Assembly: GCA_022495995.1 (NCBI GenBank)
Contig: JAFEMH010002579.1
Location: 1-64,000 of the forward strand
Origin: Adenophora triphylla var. japonica
Taxonomy: Eukaryota; Streptophyta; Magnoliopsida; Asterales; Campanulaceae
DNA length: 64,000 nt
Direction: 5' to 3'
The translations under genes were made by a program, and so were the position numbers. Positions 1-12,775 of the stretch are shown here, piece after piece; position 1 is the first letter of the stretch, and every line of letters begins with the position of its first letter. The notes under the pieces are model-generated. The model saw only the letters and a program-made list of their open reading frames with translations. It was not told the origin of the DNA and ran no database searches.

Positions 1-1455
1 ACAACCTCAAAACTATCCCCAACAATGTAAAGTCATCCATGGAATACCTCAACACACCTCTCAATCATATCAAAAATGGGAGGTCATACACCTTTGAAAT
101 GTCGCAGGTGCATTATAAAGCCCTGGAAAATGGCATCCTCCTAAATGCCATACGTGCTGCAAAAGGACATGTGAAGGTGGTTTTGGATTGGTCTTCAGTG
201 TGGGCTGCATGAGATGATTGTACTCAAAACCATCAAGAAAACATAGTAAGTGCAAGAATGACCCGCCAACCTCTCTAACATTTGATCAATAAAAGGCAAT
301 GGAAAGTGATCTTTCTTGGTTGCAACATTTAATTTTCTCAAATCAATACACATCCAAAGACCGGTCACTTCCCTCATTGGCACATCCTCACCCTTCTCAT
401 TTTGAACAACAGTAATGCCCGATCTTTTTGGTACAACTTGTACCGGGCTTACCCATTCACTCTCAGCCACCGGGTAAATAATACCCGCATCTAGCAACTT
501 AAGGACCCTTTTCTCCCAGCTTTCTCCATGTGAGGATTTAACCTTCTCTGTCTCTCTCGAGACGGTTTTTGCACCATCCAAGAGATGAATTTTGTGCATG
601 CACTCAACTGGGCCTCTCTATACTCACACAAAACAGCAATCAACTGGGCCTCTTGTTCTGTGGTCAAATCAGATGCAATTATAACAGGCAAAGTCTCTCC
701 CTCTCCTAAGAATGCATATTTTAAATTTGCAGGGAGAGTTTTCAGCTCAAGGACCGGGGGAATATTAATAGAGGGTGCCAACTTCTCATTGAAGTGGCCT
801 AGGGGGTGAAACGGGCCATCACTAGGATGGTGCTCGTTGGCCTTGTCCACAGCCATCAGTTGAGCATCCGCATTATCCCTTAGTTTCTCACGCCCATTGA
901 CATCAAAGACTCTAACTCCTCACAATCTCTCTCATGCCATGAAATCTCACTCACATAGTCATCAACCACATCAAACTCATCCACAAACATGCAAGACTCA
1001 TCATGACCCACCGGATTTTTCATTACATCAAAAACATTTATTTCAATCTTTTCATTTGCCACAAGCCATAGAAAGAAAGTGCCATTACCAACATTTATCA
1101 CTTCAAGTGCTGGTCGTTGCCATGAACGGTCGCCAAGCAATATTGGCGAGACACGGCGACTTCCTTCACCGCGAGGCATCTCTAGAACCACAAAATCCAC
1201 CGGAATGATCAATGAACCAACCCGAACTAAAACATCCTCTCTACGATGCCCAATGGTCTTTTAATGGACCGCTGGGCAAGTTGTAGGGCCATCATAGTGG
1301 GTTATAGCTCTGTGTAATCCCAACTCAAGATACATGTAACAAGGTAACAAATTAATGCTAGCCCCGAGATCAAACATAGCTTTCACCGTGTTAGAATCCC
1401 CCAAAGTAATAGAAATTAGAAAACTCCCCGAGTCTTTCATTTTTGGCGAAAGACT
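1..1455 (-). pseudogene. Athila-type Ty3/gypsy protease-RT fragment
   Basis: Retrotransposon polyprotein remnant read on the minus strand. The protease active site appears as DLGASINLLP (about 1330-1370), the Athila-lineage form of D-S/T-G. Downstream come PVDFVVLEMP (about 1200), then RT motifs PVQVVPKRSGITVV, CIDLRKLN, DHFPLPFIDQMLERLAG (200-480) and NAPATFQRC (about 100). Reading frames change several times (near 880, 600 and 200), so it is not functional. It runs off the left edge and its 5' side is cut at 1455 by a copia LTR. Lineage is by motif resemblance only. Confidence 0.85.
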
Positions 1456-2894
1456 TGTTGGGTTTTATGGGTCCATGCGCAGCGGAATTAAGCATCAAAA
1501 TTAACACAAAACCCAAAGCCCTAAGATCCGATCTATACGATTAAATTGAATTCCTATGAGATAGAATTTACCAACCTTAATTGCTTTCCGGTCTTGAGCT
1601 ATCGAACAATTTATTGGTATGATTTTGAATCACAATCTTCGATCTTCAAAAACCTTTTTCAATCTTTTTGATTGGAACTCTAGGCCTTGATCGTCAAATG
1701 AGCGAAGACCCTATATTGTTGTATCCACATCGTAAGAATGAAACCAAGATTGGTTCTTGAGGATTGCTAGATCCTTAAACCCTTGGAAGAATATTGAAAG
1801 AACTTTTTGTTATGATTTTCTTGAGAAAATTCGGCCCGTTTGGCCGCTCACGCACTCATATTTATACTACATTAGTATTAGAGTTTGTGCCCTAATCAAA
1901 TTAGGAAACCAGCTGTATACAGCCTCTGTGGCTTTAAGTTGTCGCGCTACAACTTAAGGCAATCCGCCTTTCTGGCATAAGTTGTCACGCTACAACTTAA
2001 GGCAATCACCTTTTCGGCATAAGTTGTCACGCTACAACTTAAGGCAAATCAGTGAACTCTCAATCATTCTTCCTTTGGTTTAACCAATTCATTCTAGTTG
2101 TGTGTGACCTAATAAGATTATATTATGTTGGCAATGAGCTCTATCATATCGACTCTCATAAGACATAAGCGGACTCTAGCAAGCCATTATGTCTACCCAA
2201 ATAATATAACGTAAGAGTTCACGCGCTTTCCAATGGTACACTTCCATTTTTCCCTTTGTCTCACGATGTTATATTGAACAACAAATCATGGTCCTCGTCA
2301 ACTTGTATTTGTTCAATGCTTTCTCGATCTTGAGTATAATGATAGTCCAATCGTATTGGGTGTGGCCACACGCTTTCATCATTATCACACATCGAGGGGC
2401 CCAAGCAAAACATCTCTCTTTCGAGGGACAAATTCCATCTTGACTTATCATCCTTTCCATCATGAATCCGATCATGCCAAAATTAGCCTTTATAAATATC
2501 GTGTTAAGATATCGCTTTGACTAAAAATCAAACATGACTTTCATCATATGTAAGGTCATGATAATCTCAGGTCTAGGACTAAATGAAGTGACCATATGAG
2601 ATTTAATTATGACATTTGACTCATGACATAAATCTCATACGGGTCAAGTCCAGCCACTCTTGTTCTCTAACAAGTACCCATAATTTCAATGTGCATCTTC
2701 TATGCATATAATCATCATATGATTATCCATTGACAATTATACTAATTATTCTCTTTAATAATTAGGGACGGAGATTATTACAATAAATATGCAAAATATA
2801 TAATAATCAAATAATATGCTTAATGATAAAGATGATACATAACTAGTTTTTAAGCAAACATAACTGCAAAGTTTCCTAGGGCATTACACCAACA
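1456..2894 (-). repeat. Copia 3' LTR (copy 1)
   Basis: Bounded by TGTTGGGTTTT at 1456 and ACACCAACA ending at 2894, an inverted TGTTGG/CCAACA terminus. A polypurine tract abuts the inner end and decayed copia genes follow. The sequence near 1456-1560 is clearly related to 60473-60600 and, inverted, to 37343-37561. The other end is related to 39205-39244. Length 1439 bp. Confidence 0.88.
1857..2041 (-). promoter_or_regulatory. LTR promoter: TATA box with three upstream palindromes
   Basis: On the minus strand a TATA box, GTATAAATATG, lies at 1857-1866. Upstream (higher coordinates) are three hairpins with the same arms: 1934-1957 (arms TTAAGTTGT/ACAACTTAA, loop CGCGCT), 1978-1999 and 2020-2041 (arms TAAGTTGT/ACAACTTA, loop CACGCT). 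They are spaced about 42-44 bp. Arms and position are direct observation; a regulatory role is inferred. Confidence 0.6.
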
Positions 2895-2906
2895 AGTTTC
2901 CCACTT
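2895..2906 (-). other. Polypurine tract of copia copy 1
   Basis: The minus strand reads AAGTGGGAAACT directly before the LTR start TGTTGG. This is the expected plus-strand primer position for an LTR element and fixes the minus orientation. Confidence 0.7.
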
Positions 2907-5880
2907 GCACTAGGCTCCATTTATGTATCGAATACTGCATGGATCTAACATGACCATCATGCTTCCGCCCGTGCGAGGGTCTTTATAAGTGAATCCCTTA
3001 TGTCATCATCGGTTGATACTTTCAGTATATCTTAACGTCTTCTCATTCTTTATAAATTCCTCGAAGAACGCCTAAGCGAGTGTTTGGATCGTTGTAGACC
3101 TTGGTTCCATTGTTTGCACAAGTGGCACCACTATTGTCATAACAAAGTTTCACCGATTAGTGATACTTGGAACATTTCCAAAACACTAATGAACTTTTGA
3201 TCCAAATCGCCTTTAGCCACATCATATGTTGCTAAAATTGGCCTTAGTCGTAGAATCGGCTTATGATTTTCTCGTTTGGAATTATTCCAACAAAACCGTA
3301 CCTTCAATAAGCATAAAACACAAATCCTAATTGCGATTTTAAATTAACTTTGTCATTGGAAGCTAGCATCTATGTAACTCTTACAACAAGATTATCTTCC
3401 AACCTTTCAAAATCCCAAGAATGTATCCTTAGTTATTTTTAAGTACTTAAGGATCATCTCTTGATCGACATCCAATGGTTTACATCGTGATCAGATTGGT
3501 ATTGACTCATCATGCTTAAAGCATATGAGACGTTGGGTCTAGTACAAATCATGGCATACATGACAGATCCAAAATGCCGAAGCATATGGAACTTCATTCA
3601 TTCCCTTGTGCTCACTGCTTGTCATAGGACAAATGAGTATTGCTAAGAGAAACACCATGACCCATTGACAAGTTACTTTTCTTAGACTCTTCTAAGAACC
3701 TTGTCAATGTGAGTATTTTGACTCAAACAAGCTTATCCTCTTCGATCTATCTCTATAGATCTTGATGCCAAGGATGTAAGCGGCTTTACCCATATCTTTC
3801 ATTGAGAAACCTTTTCTTGACCAAGACTTGGCAGTCTTAAGTGTCGGAACTTCGTTTTTCCAATGAGTAAGATATCATTGTAATAAGACAATAGAAATAA
3901 TGCTACGCTCCCACTGAATTTCATGCATACACAAGGTTCATCTTCGCATTTCGATGAAGCCAAATTTTTGACCGATTCATCAAAATGAAGATTCCAATTC
4001 CTTGAAGCTTGCTTTAACTCCATCTTATGGATGTTTGCAACATACATACTTTATTAGAATTTCTTGGATCGACAAGACTCTCTGTTTGTGTACTATACAC
4101 ATCCTTAAGAAAGTCGCTTTGACATCCATTTGTCATATCACATAGTCATAATATGTGATCATGGCAATTTGAGATTCTAATAGCCTTCGACATTGTAACT
4201 GGCAAAAAGGGTTCCATCATAGTCAATACTTATGAATTAACCTAAATACCTTTGCTACAATCCTTGGTCATGAAAGTATACATCTTCACATCCATGTCGG
4301 CCTTGGAAGACCTACTTGCCCCTTTAGTTTTTACACCTTCAGTAGCCCAATCAAGTTCCAAACTTGATTGTCAAACATGGATTGTAATTCTGGATTCCAT
4401 GGTTCCTAACCATTTATCCAAATTAGGAGTGGACATCGCCTCAAGATAGGAAGTAGGATCATCATTCTCAATGACTTCCACCTTATTACTTTCCGATACG
4501 AGAAATCAATATTTCGGGTTCGGATTGTAACCTATCCGATCTACGATGGACTTGTGCATCTTGAACCGGTTTCACAACTCCTTTGTGAACTTGGTTCCGT
4601 CTCTACTCTTGGATCTATGTCATTTTCAGGTTCTTGAACTTTCTTCAAGATTAATTTTACTCCCATTAGATTCTTTATTGAGAAACTATTTCTCAAGAAA
4701 CAAATCGTATAGAGTAACAAACATTTTGTTCTCTTTGTGGTTGTAAGATTAATTTCCGAAAATAACCTAGTCGTATTTGGTGCTAACTTATAAGAGACAA
4801 GTCTCTTTACATAAGATGCTCAACTCCCAAATCTTCATGAAAGACAAACTAAGTTTTCTTCCATGCCACATCTCATGTGGGGCCTTAGGAACCGATTTAG
4901 TAGGACTCAATTCAAGGTAACCACATTATTTGTAATGCATATCCTCAAAAGGAAATAGGAAATAGGAAAGTCTAATTGACACATCATCGAATCGAACCAT
5001 GTCCTACAAGATTCAATTCCTCCTTTCGCACACATCATACAAATGTGGTGTTCTCGAGTGGAGTCAACTCTGAAACGATTTCATAGTTTTGAGATGATTG
5101 TCACACTCTTGGCTCAAATATCCATCACCTTGATCTAATCGAAGTGCTTAATAGTTTTACCAAGTTGTTTTGTACTTCATCTTGAAATGTTCGAAACATC
5201 TCAAACGATTCACCTTTGGACTTCATCGATAGACATAGTCATATCTAGATAAGTCTTTAGTGAAATGTGATGAAATACCAAAATCCTCCCTAGCAATACT
5301 GCTTAATAGTCCACATACATCTCATGTACAATGACCAATAAGTCACTAGCCCTCCCACTACTTTAGTGTAGGGTGGTTTGGTCAATAATCCCAATAAATA
5401 AGATCCACATTCCTCAAATGATTCATCGTCATATGAGTCTAAAAGTCCATCTTAGCGGAGTTTAGATATACGTTTCTTATTTATCCGACCAATCCGACAA
5501 TGCCATACGAACGCGTTGTTCATATTGTTCGGTTTAGATTTCCATTTATATTATAGATATCTTCAACATTATTTTGTTTCTTATCTTCAAGGATATGAAG
5601 ACCATTCAATGACATATGCATTACAATAAGGCATATCATTAAATGAATATAAAACTTCTTATTGAAAATAAGAAAATTATCCGTACTGCCTTCCGAAGTC
5701 CTTCATAAGGACGAATCGTAATTATCATTATGTAATGCTACTTCTACAACAAAATATACAAATTATAAGTGAACACATATAACTTAAGGACGTTGACTTC
5801 GACCGTGGCCCGTACATCACACACGTTGAAAGTTTCGTGATCGCCTAGCCTTAAGTTCACTTTTTTTCCCTTTGCCGCGG
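2907..5880 (-). pseudogene. Copia polyprotein remnant (protease to RNase H)
   Basis: Read on the minus strand from right to left. A protease-end segment resembling KVNLRLGDHETF lies near 5800. Integrase carries KAPHEMWHGRKLSLS near 4850-4900. RT carries LKQASRNWNLHFDES and EDEPCVCMKF (3799-4047), where the usual YVDD block reads YYNDILLIG. RNase H-end sequence with DNSG and AKHDGHVRSMQ lies near 2930-3150. Stops and frameshifts occur about every 100 codons. Same family as the copia at 61-64 kb, whose RT is much better preserved. Confidence 0.85.
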
Positions 5881-6450
5881 AACTCGCTTGCCTTATCGAC
5901 CTCGCCGGGATAGTCCGTCCCGAGAAAGATGATCTACAATGGAAACGAGGGGCTTATAAGCGTAGTGACGAGATCCACCGATTAGAGCCTCTAGATTAGC
6001 GGCGAAAAAGAAGACTCGCTCTTTTCCAACCGATTAGGACTCTGAGAAAATGTGCTTTAAGTAAACATTAATCGGTAATCGCACATTGCACAAGCCCGAA
6101 AACCTTGAGCCAAATACTCCTTTTCCGGAAGCCTAAACCCTTCCTTTCGTTCCCCGCAGCTGAGCGTAAAGTGGTTCGTATTTCCGGCCGCCTTGCCGTG
6201 ATCACCGTAACGGCACAAAGGACAGCTTCTTCTTCCCTCGCTCCTCAACAGAATTTCCGACATGTCTAGCTTCATCGATAAATCGTGATCGGGAAGGACC
6301 CCGCCACCGGCAATGTATATGACATTGGAAGAAGCTATCCGGCTTGTGAGGTTCACAAGAGGCGTAAAGAAGATCAGCCATAATTTCGTGGTACAGCTTC
6401 TTCCTGAATGAGCGTGGTAGAGCAGCGTCTATCCCCCGCCGGTACTTTCT
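5881..6450. other. Unassigned junction sequence
   Basis: Between the copia remnant and the plus-strand gag. An open minus-strand frame at 6057-6356 (99 codons) contains CPLCRYGDHG and ACAMC, cysteine pairs without a clear knuckle spacing; I could not place it in a family. No LTR end, primer site or repeat is recognisable. It may be the 5' leader of the following gag element or a lost copia gag. Confidence 0.3.
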
Positions 6451-7530
6451 TTGTTCTGGGTCGAGGATGACGATTCCCCGAAACCAGCCTCACCAAACCT
6501 TCAACCAGTTCCTCCCCGCCAACTTACGGGATGCCTTCCAACCAAGGAAACAAATGACCTAGGCTCCATGTTGCCACCTCGTCGGCAACCCTTTGCCATT
6601 TTGGTCACCCCAAGGCTACTCCTATCACTCAATATCAACTCGCAGCCGACCATCTCTCAGATGCCAATACATGAATCCCTAAACACCGGACAAACCCCGA
6701 TACAAGCCTTCGTAAAATGCTCCCATATATCCACATATATCAAGCCTTCCACTCGAATCACTACCACTCACGTGGCAGCAGACTCACTGGCGCCGAGCCT
6801 CACAGCCCACCGCCGGACCCAACCTTAGCCTCGGATGGTCGAGCGTATGAAAGCACCCAAAGCCACCTACGAGCACTCAAAGCAGAAACGCTCAAATCCA
6901 CCGATCCGGGAATGGTCACGCCTTCTCCTCGCCAAGTTCGAATGTCTGAGATGGACCGATCTCGACGGAACCGAATGTCCTCAAACGCATGTCGACACCT
7001 ACGTTTCGGCATGAGCAAAAGGAGCAAATCCTCCAAAGAATGGTCGACCACTTCCAAAGATACACTTAAAAGTTCAAGCACGATGGTTTCGAGGGTCAAG
7101 CTCGCGGACGCCACACTCGGGAACAGATCGCAACATCTTCCTGAATGGTACATGGATCCAACTTAGAGGGAAACAAGTCGCGAGGACTTAATCACCACCG
7201 AGCAGTAAAGCGGATGAAAGTGTTGGGGAATTCTACAAGAGATGGAGCCGGAAACTCTCCGAGATCACGGAGCCACTCTCCAAAGACGAATGTATGCGGA
7301 TCTTCAAGTCCCGCTAAGACCGTCCATCATCAACTCTATCACCAATTTCTTCCTGCATCTCCGGCCATGGTCAATGCCGGCTCACAGCTCAGAGAAGGAT
7401 CTCAAGGGAAAGTTGGCTACCGCACACATGCATACCTATACCGCTCAGCTAGCCAGCGGTATTCAATCCCGCACCGGCCCCCTAAGAAAGTGGAAAGATA
7501 CGTCCGTCTAAATACGTCCATCGCGTGACA
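6451..7530 (+). pseudogene. Tat-type Ty3/gypsy gag remnant
   Basis: Short frames joined by frameshifts resemble Tat-lineage gag. The core shows DLDGTECPQTHVDTYV near 6955-7005, a match to the DGT-CP-THV block, and EFYKRWSRKLSEITEPLSKD near 7225-7290, a match to the capsid-end block. A Pro-rich N-terminal part starts near 6451. At least four frame changes are needed to follow it. Orientation agrees with the protease at 8.7 kb. Confidence 0.7.
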
Positions 7531-8700
7531 ACAAATAGTAATGTAACCCACCCCAGCAAAGCAACAATTCTACTAAAACAGCTCAACCGCCGTACACTTG
7601 GACCTGTTGCCGACATGCCACTCGAGCAAGATGCCGGGAAGGGTTAATCAAGGAGGGTCTCCTTAAGCCCGTTGCTGACTCAATTACAAACCCAAAATTC
7701 CCGTAGCCAATGCGTGACAAGAGCAAATATACCATGGCGCTTCCATCATTATCACGGCCACACCACTGACAATTTGTTTCGGGTTACGATACAAAAATCC
7801 GTAACTCCGATAGTAAGAAGCTGCAAGTTGAGCGCCCTGTGGGCCCCTCAATCTGCCGGAAACCCTTTTCTCCGAACAATAAGGGCAATGTCATGAATTC
7901 CATTGAAAGCTGGGTGCCCAAGAAGAGTGCCATAGAACCAGCTCCGCCTCTCAATCGGGATCCTCCTCTAATGTCCACATCAGCCTACGCTTATGTTATC
8001 GCTCCGCCTCGCGCTCCGGAGTATGAGTCCCGAGAAACCGTCCCCGGAGCAATCCTCCGAGAAAATAAAGAAGAAATCCTCTCAACAAGAACTCGAGAGA
8101 AAGATACGAAATCGGGGATACCAAAGCAGTAGGTACACTTTGGAGAAAATTCCTCCCAGGAGGTTCGCCGACTACTACGTACTGCACTCCAAATGTACTC
8201 TACCTTCTTTGCTCTCCAGGTCATGCACGCGAATAGAGCAGCATGTGGCGTGGGAAGCCGAAAAGTCCCGCCTCGAAACCGCCGTGTAATTCTGCACTCT
8301 GGGACACCTGAATAACCTCAGATCTGTCGGTAATTCTTATCACCGCGCCGAAGCCTAACTCCTCTTCGCGCGGATCGCCCAAGATTCAATTTGTCCAAAC
8401 TCTTCCGAGCTCGAACCCGGCAAAGGAAGCATCAAAGGTCGCCTTGGCAATCGCACTCGATCAATGTGCTAACCAGGGCGGCAAGAATGCCACAAAGTGC
8501 ACTCCTCAACACACTCCCCGAGGTTCCAAAGAAAGGCTTTACCTCGCAAGTAGGAAGACAGAAACGACGATGGCCGGATGACTCTCCTTCTACTCGGGAT
8601 AAAGAGACGAGACTCACGACTCCCGTTTGTATGGCAAAAGCATGATCACGCGCTCGTGACGTAAGACCTATCGAGAGATGCCTCTAGGGCACAACGGTAA
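7531..8700 (+). pseudogene. Gag C-terminal region with zinc-knuckle remnant
   Basis: Around 7735-7800 the frames give HYHGHTTDN and CFGLRYK, the remains of the C-x-x-H-x-G-H-x-x-x-D-x-C knuckle typical of Tat gag. A G-N-P-F segment follows near 7860. From 7990 to 8640 the plus strand is coding-like but low in recognisable motifs, with competing frames on both strands. It links gag to the protease in the same orientation. Confidence 0.5.
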
Positions 8701-9070
8701 GCTCTCAGTACATCACTCTCAAACTCAACACCATATCACTCCCCTGGAGTATTAGTAGATAACGGGTCAGCCGTTAATGTCCTCCCTCTCAAAGCATGAT
8801 GCGCAGCTCTCCGCATCCATGAAAAGCCATCTCGGATTCCGTCGCCGGACTATCAAGGCCTACGACAACTCGTCTCGTCCCATCCCGGGGACAAAGTGAC
8901 TTCCGGAACTCCTGGGTTCGAAACCCAAATGGTGCCAAAGAAAAATTCCACGTGATGGACATTCCATCCGAGTTCACATCTCTTTGGGACGCCTCGTTGG
9001 CTACACCCACACTACGTAAGTTTTGCCATAGCTCTTCCACTCTCCATCAAGCATGTTAAGTTCATTAACC
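8701..9070 (+). pseudogene. Retroviral-type protease remnant (Tat)
   Basis: The plus strand encodes GVLVDNGSAVNVLPLK near 8745-8800, the Tat form of the aspartic protease active site (D-N-G-S where most families have D-T/S-G). Downstream, GFETQMV and VMDIPS are in changed frames. Stops interrupt the rest. It is a second protease in addition to the one at 23.25 kb, so this gag-protease block belongs to a separate copy from element P. Confidence 0.7.
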
Positions 9071-10254
9071 GGGGCAGTGAGATCTTGAAGTCATCCGAGG
9101 GGATAGTTTCTCATAGAAAACGAAGCCGAGACAAAAGTAGCTAAAGGCTGTGTCTCGCACTCTGTGCACCGGTTACTCTCCTTCGAATCAAAATCCAAGG
9201 GGCTACGGGCAAATTCTCATCGTAATCCCCTCGAGTCCTGAGATGTTAACTATGTAAACGCACTTTGCAGCAGTGCACTCGGCAAACCGGGCTACCCGAT
9301 ACATCAAGTTCAACCGTCAAGTTTCCAACATTTGGGAGGCAGCATTGGAAGGAAACGCCGAATATCGCCATGCGCATACGGGCACATAAACTCCCCCGCC
9401 TGGGGCCTAATCGGAGATTTGTCACATTCTCTCCAAACCAATCCTCTTCCCCGCCTGCCAAAGCAAGAGATTTTTGTGATAAAGGTCAACAAGCACCGCC
9501 ATTCTCGTGATGATTTAATGCATGGGAAGTCGGGTACGGGATGCCCTCCACGAGGAACTACTCCGCTGCACGCACCTCTTCTCCAACGGGCGAGAGCATG
9601 ATGTTTTCCTAGCCGCTCCAAAGAACGCAAACTTCGCACGCAACACGTCCCCTTACACACTTGGATTCAGAGCCGATCGATGACGATGAATCTGGGACTT
9701 CTCCTCTGAGTTCGTAGACGCGCGGCACCAGTTGCACCTCTCGCATTCACATGCTCAGCTTTGAGGACGGAACTCCTTCCGATCAAAGTCACCTATACGA
9801 CCAAGGTTCCAATACCAATGTTGGAAATTTTCGAAGCCTCAACGCTCCAAGACATGCGGCTATCCCGACAACTTGGAAGTTAATGCTGACACGACGAAGA
9901 ATCCTCTCCGATCAAGTGATCGAATGAACGACTTCTGTCAACATCATCTATTCCGTATATCCCGATGATACCAAGGATCCGGTCCTTATCGTCGTATTCC
10001 CCGCAATACTTCAAGGTCACCCCTCGACGACTCGCCCGCTCATGGTAAGTCCACGGAAGGCTTTAGCCAAGCGAGCCTCCAGTAGCTCGATCACTACTTC
10101 CCCGAGTACTCCTCCCAGCTCGGCAACCAAATTTCGTGCTGCCCGCCAAGCTTATACTCCTCAAGCGCCGCTAAGGCCAAGGGCAATGGGCCATGTAGCC
10201 AAGGATGACCAAGCTCCTCACCACCGCTACAAGCTTTCGTATCAACCTCGAACC
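9071..10254 (+). other. Probable protease-RT linker, unrecognised
   Basis: About 1.2 kb between the protease and the inserted LTR element. Open frames occur on both strands (for example 9310-9660 minus and 10042-10347 plus) but carry no motif I can name. In Tat elements a poorly conserved linker lies here, which fits by position. It ends at the target site of the 10255-21272 insertion. Confidence 0.35.
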
Positions 10255-11646
10255 TGCAATACCCGTCCCGATGCAACGCGCATCTCGGAGGCGTTTGAAA
10301 TACCTTTAATTTATATAAAGTCGGATCGAAATGGGATATTCATTTAGGGTGACACTCGCTTTAAACCATATTAAAAATATTAGTTTAATTTCTGAGAGTC
10401 GCCACGCCTACTTTGATATATTTCCTAAAAAGCTTCGAAAAAAAAGGCTAAACAAGCTTAACTGGGTTCTGGGGTCAAGTTACAACAGTAAGAAGAAACG
10501 TTATCACTTCTTGCATTGCCCGACGAATCGGTCTTTCTAGCATGTGGGGTGTTGGTTGTGTGCGGTGTTTACGGAATAGATAGAAGAAGCGGGATCATGC
10601 ATAAGGAGGAGGGAGAGAAAGAATTTATTGATGATCACACCCTAGAACCTTTGAGTTAGGCCTTCGGAAGGTGCACTAATCAAATGTTCATCCTTGGGGA
10701 ATTGTTGATCATGGGATAATTATTACTAAGGTGGAAGGAAAGAAATAGTTCCTAGATTCATTGGGTTTCTTTGGACGAAACCTTAGATCATCCTCGGCTA
10801 TGCACAAGTAAATATATTAAAACAACCCTAAATCTAGCATATATTGCATAAGCAAGAAATAAAGCAATTAAAATATACTAAGCATGCAAACAATAATAAT
10901 AAAGACAATAAAGACAGAAAAAAATAAAAACAAGACTTACCTAATGATGGCAAGGCTTTTGGATCGAATCTATGAAGATTCGAAGAACGTGCTTGATAAA
11001 ATATTTAGACTTAGAAAACTCGAGTTTAGTCTCAAGTTTTCTATGGAGGAAACCTCAAGTTTTGTCTTGAGTTTTCCGTGGAATAATTCCGTGTCCAAAG
11101 TGTGAGGCGGAGTGGGGTTTATATAGTGAAAGGGATTGGGGAGAACGTTTACGAAAGGGATGTGGGAAAAGGCAAAAGGCCGATCGGCCAGTCATCGCTT
11201 TCTGCCCAAATTGAATTTCTCCTGGCCTAACCTTCCGCCCTTGCCCGCCCTTAAATGGCCTTGAATGGCCTAGAACTCTCGGCTGACACTGTAACAAGAA
11301 GTGGCCGGCCACCTCCTTCGTCCCTCGGCCATAGTCTTTGTGCAAATGGCCTTATCATTTTGGTATAATTATTCGTTTCGTTCCACTATTTTGCGAATGC
11401 ATTTTGATCACTTTAATGACTTCTATTGCAATTCGCTCTTTAGGATTTTATCTTTCATTTAATCCCTGTGAATTTTTATATATCAAATTCGCCCAAATTT
11501 CCATATTTCCGTTTAGTCCTTAAATTTCCAATAAATCTCCAATTTGGTCCAAAAGCTTTCAAATGCCAATTTAGTCCCCGAATTTTCTCGAATTGCGCTT
11601 CGGTCCTCGCACTCATTAAAACACTTTTTCTGACCGGGTACTAACA
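10255..11646 (-). repeat. 3' LTR of the gag-only element
   Basis: Begins TGCAATACCC and ends GGTACTAACA at 11646. It aligns along its length with 19912-21272. The central 500 bp are nearly identical, while the first 300 bp and the 11150-11310 part differ by many small indels. Length 1392 bp against 1361 bp. Confidence 0.9.
11118..11312 (-). promoter_or_regulatory. TATA box and two palindromes in the 3' LTR
   Basis: The minus strand reads TATATAAA at 11118-11125. Upstream on that strand are GGCCGATCGGCC (11178-11189) and GTGGCCGGCCAC (11301-11312), both perfect 12-bp palindromes. The other LTR has the same pair. Confidence 0.6.
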
Positions 11647-11827
11647 AGAGCTTCGCGACGCTTCTTGTAAGACAAGTAGGGTCGACGATAAAAGAATAGG
11701 ATCCGTCCCTGAAAAAGGGATTTGTGAGGTAAGGAAAGTGACCTTGCGAATGTGAGGTTGGGACTCGATCTCGAGTCGCAAAAAGATGACCAGTAGAGCG
11801 AAGCTTACTGGACCCACGTCGGGCTAC

Positions 11828-11862
11828 CTACGTATCCCAAAAGGAATCAAGCCAAGTCGTAG
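11828..11862 (-). other. CTACG...CGTAG hairpin motif, LTR-proximal copy
   Basis: Inverted arms CTACG (11828-11832) and CGTAG (11858-11862) enclose a weaker inner pairing (TCC / GGA). It lies about 180 nt inside the 3' LTR. Elements P, A and B carry the same motif at about 115-130 nt from their LTRs. Confidence 0.6.
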
Positions 11863-12026
11863 TTCAAAAAACTGTCGGGGATAGAAATGAATGGGTATTA
11901 GTACCCAAGAACGGCGGACGTGCGGCGTCTCAAACCGAAAATATAATTGTGTGAGAATCACCCAAAGATGCGTGGATCACGTGAAAGTCACCGGTGTAAC
12001 CGTGCGGGAATCACCCAAAAGTTTTG

Positions 12027-12775
12027 TGAAAATTTGACTTCTCATGAGTCACCCCTTGTGAAAAATTTTGACCTCTGCGGGGAGTCACCCCTTGTGAAAA
12101 ATTTGACCTCTCAAGGAGTCACCCCTTGTGAAAAATTTGACCTCTCGCGGAGTCACCCTCAGTGAAAAATTTGACCTCTGCTGGAGTCACCCCTCGTGAA
12201 AAATTTGACCTCTGCGGAGTCACCCCTCGTGAAAAATTTGACCTCTGCGGAGTCACCGTGAAAAATTTGACCTCTCGCGGAGTCACCCTCGTGAAAAATT
12301 TGACCTCTGATGAGTCACCGTGAAAAATTTGACCTCAAGCGGAGTCACCCCTTGTGAAAAATTTGACCTCTCGGGAGTCACCGCGAAAAATTTGACCTCT
12401 GCGGGAGTCACCGCGAAGAATTTGACCTCCTGCGGGAGTCACCTCTTGTGAAAAATTTGACCTCTCATGAGTCACCCTTGTGAAAAATTTGACCTCTGGA
12501 GTCACCTTGTGAAAAATTTGACCTCAAGTGAGTCACCCTTGTGAAAAATTTGACCTCATGCGGGAGTCACCCCTTGTGAAAATTTGACCTCTGCGGAGTC
12601 ACCCCTTGTGAAAAATTTGACCTCTGCAAGGAGTCACCCCTTGTGAAAAATTTGACCTCTCGGGAGTCACCCCTTGTGAAAATTTGACCTCCGGGAGTCA
12701 CCCCTTGAAAAATTTGACCTCTCAAGGAGTCACCCCTTGTGAAAAATTTGACCTCTGCGGGAGTCACCCCTTGAA
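12027..12775. repeat. Minisatellite, 31-35 bp unit
   Basis: About 23 tandem copies built on GTGAAAAATTTGACCTC plus a variable GCGGAGTCACCCC-like part. The main variation is one- or two-base loss in the G/C-rich joint. GAGTCA and TGACCTC in each unit can pair imperfectly. Open frames across it reflect unit length, not coding. Confidence 0.9.

Larger units (their letters stand above)
1456..5880 (-). mobile_element. Degenerate Ty1/copia element (copy 1), 5' LTR missing
   Basis: A minus-strand copia element inserted into the Athila fragment. The leftmost part is its 3' LTR (1456-2894); the decayed pol lies to the right. The five bases AGACT (1451-1455) before the LTR are the expected left target duplication. 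No 5' LTR is seen on the right, where the element fades out near 5.9 kb, so the partner duplication cannot be checked. The family resembles copy 2 at the right end of the window. Confidence 0.85.

Noticed and set aside
6057..6356. Cysteine-rich 99-codon frame as a zinc-finger gene
   Set aside because: Cysteine spacing fits no known finger, it lacks context, and it lies in decayed junction sequence; kept only as unassigned.
9310..9660. Minus-strand 116-codon frame as a separate gene
   Set aside because: It is antisense to decayed Tat sequence, with no motif and no conserved counterpart in P.
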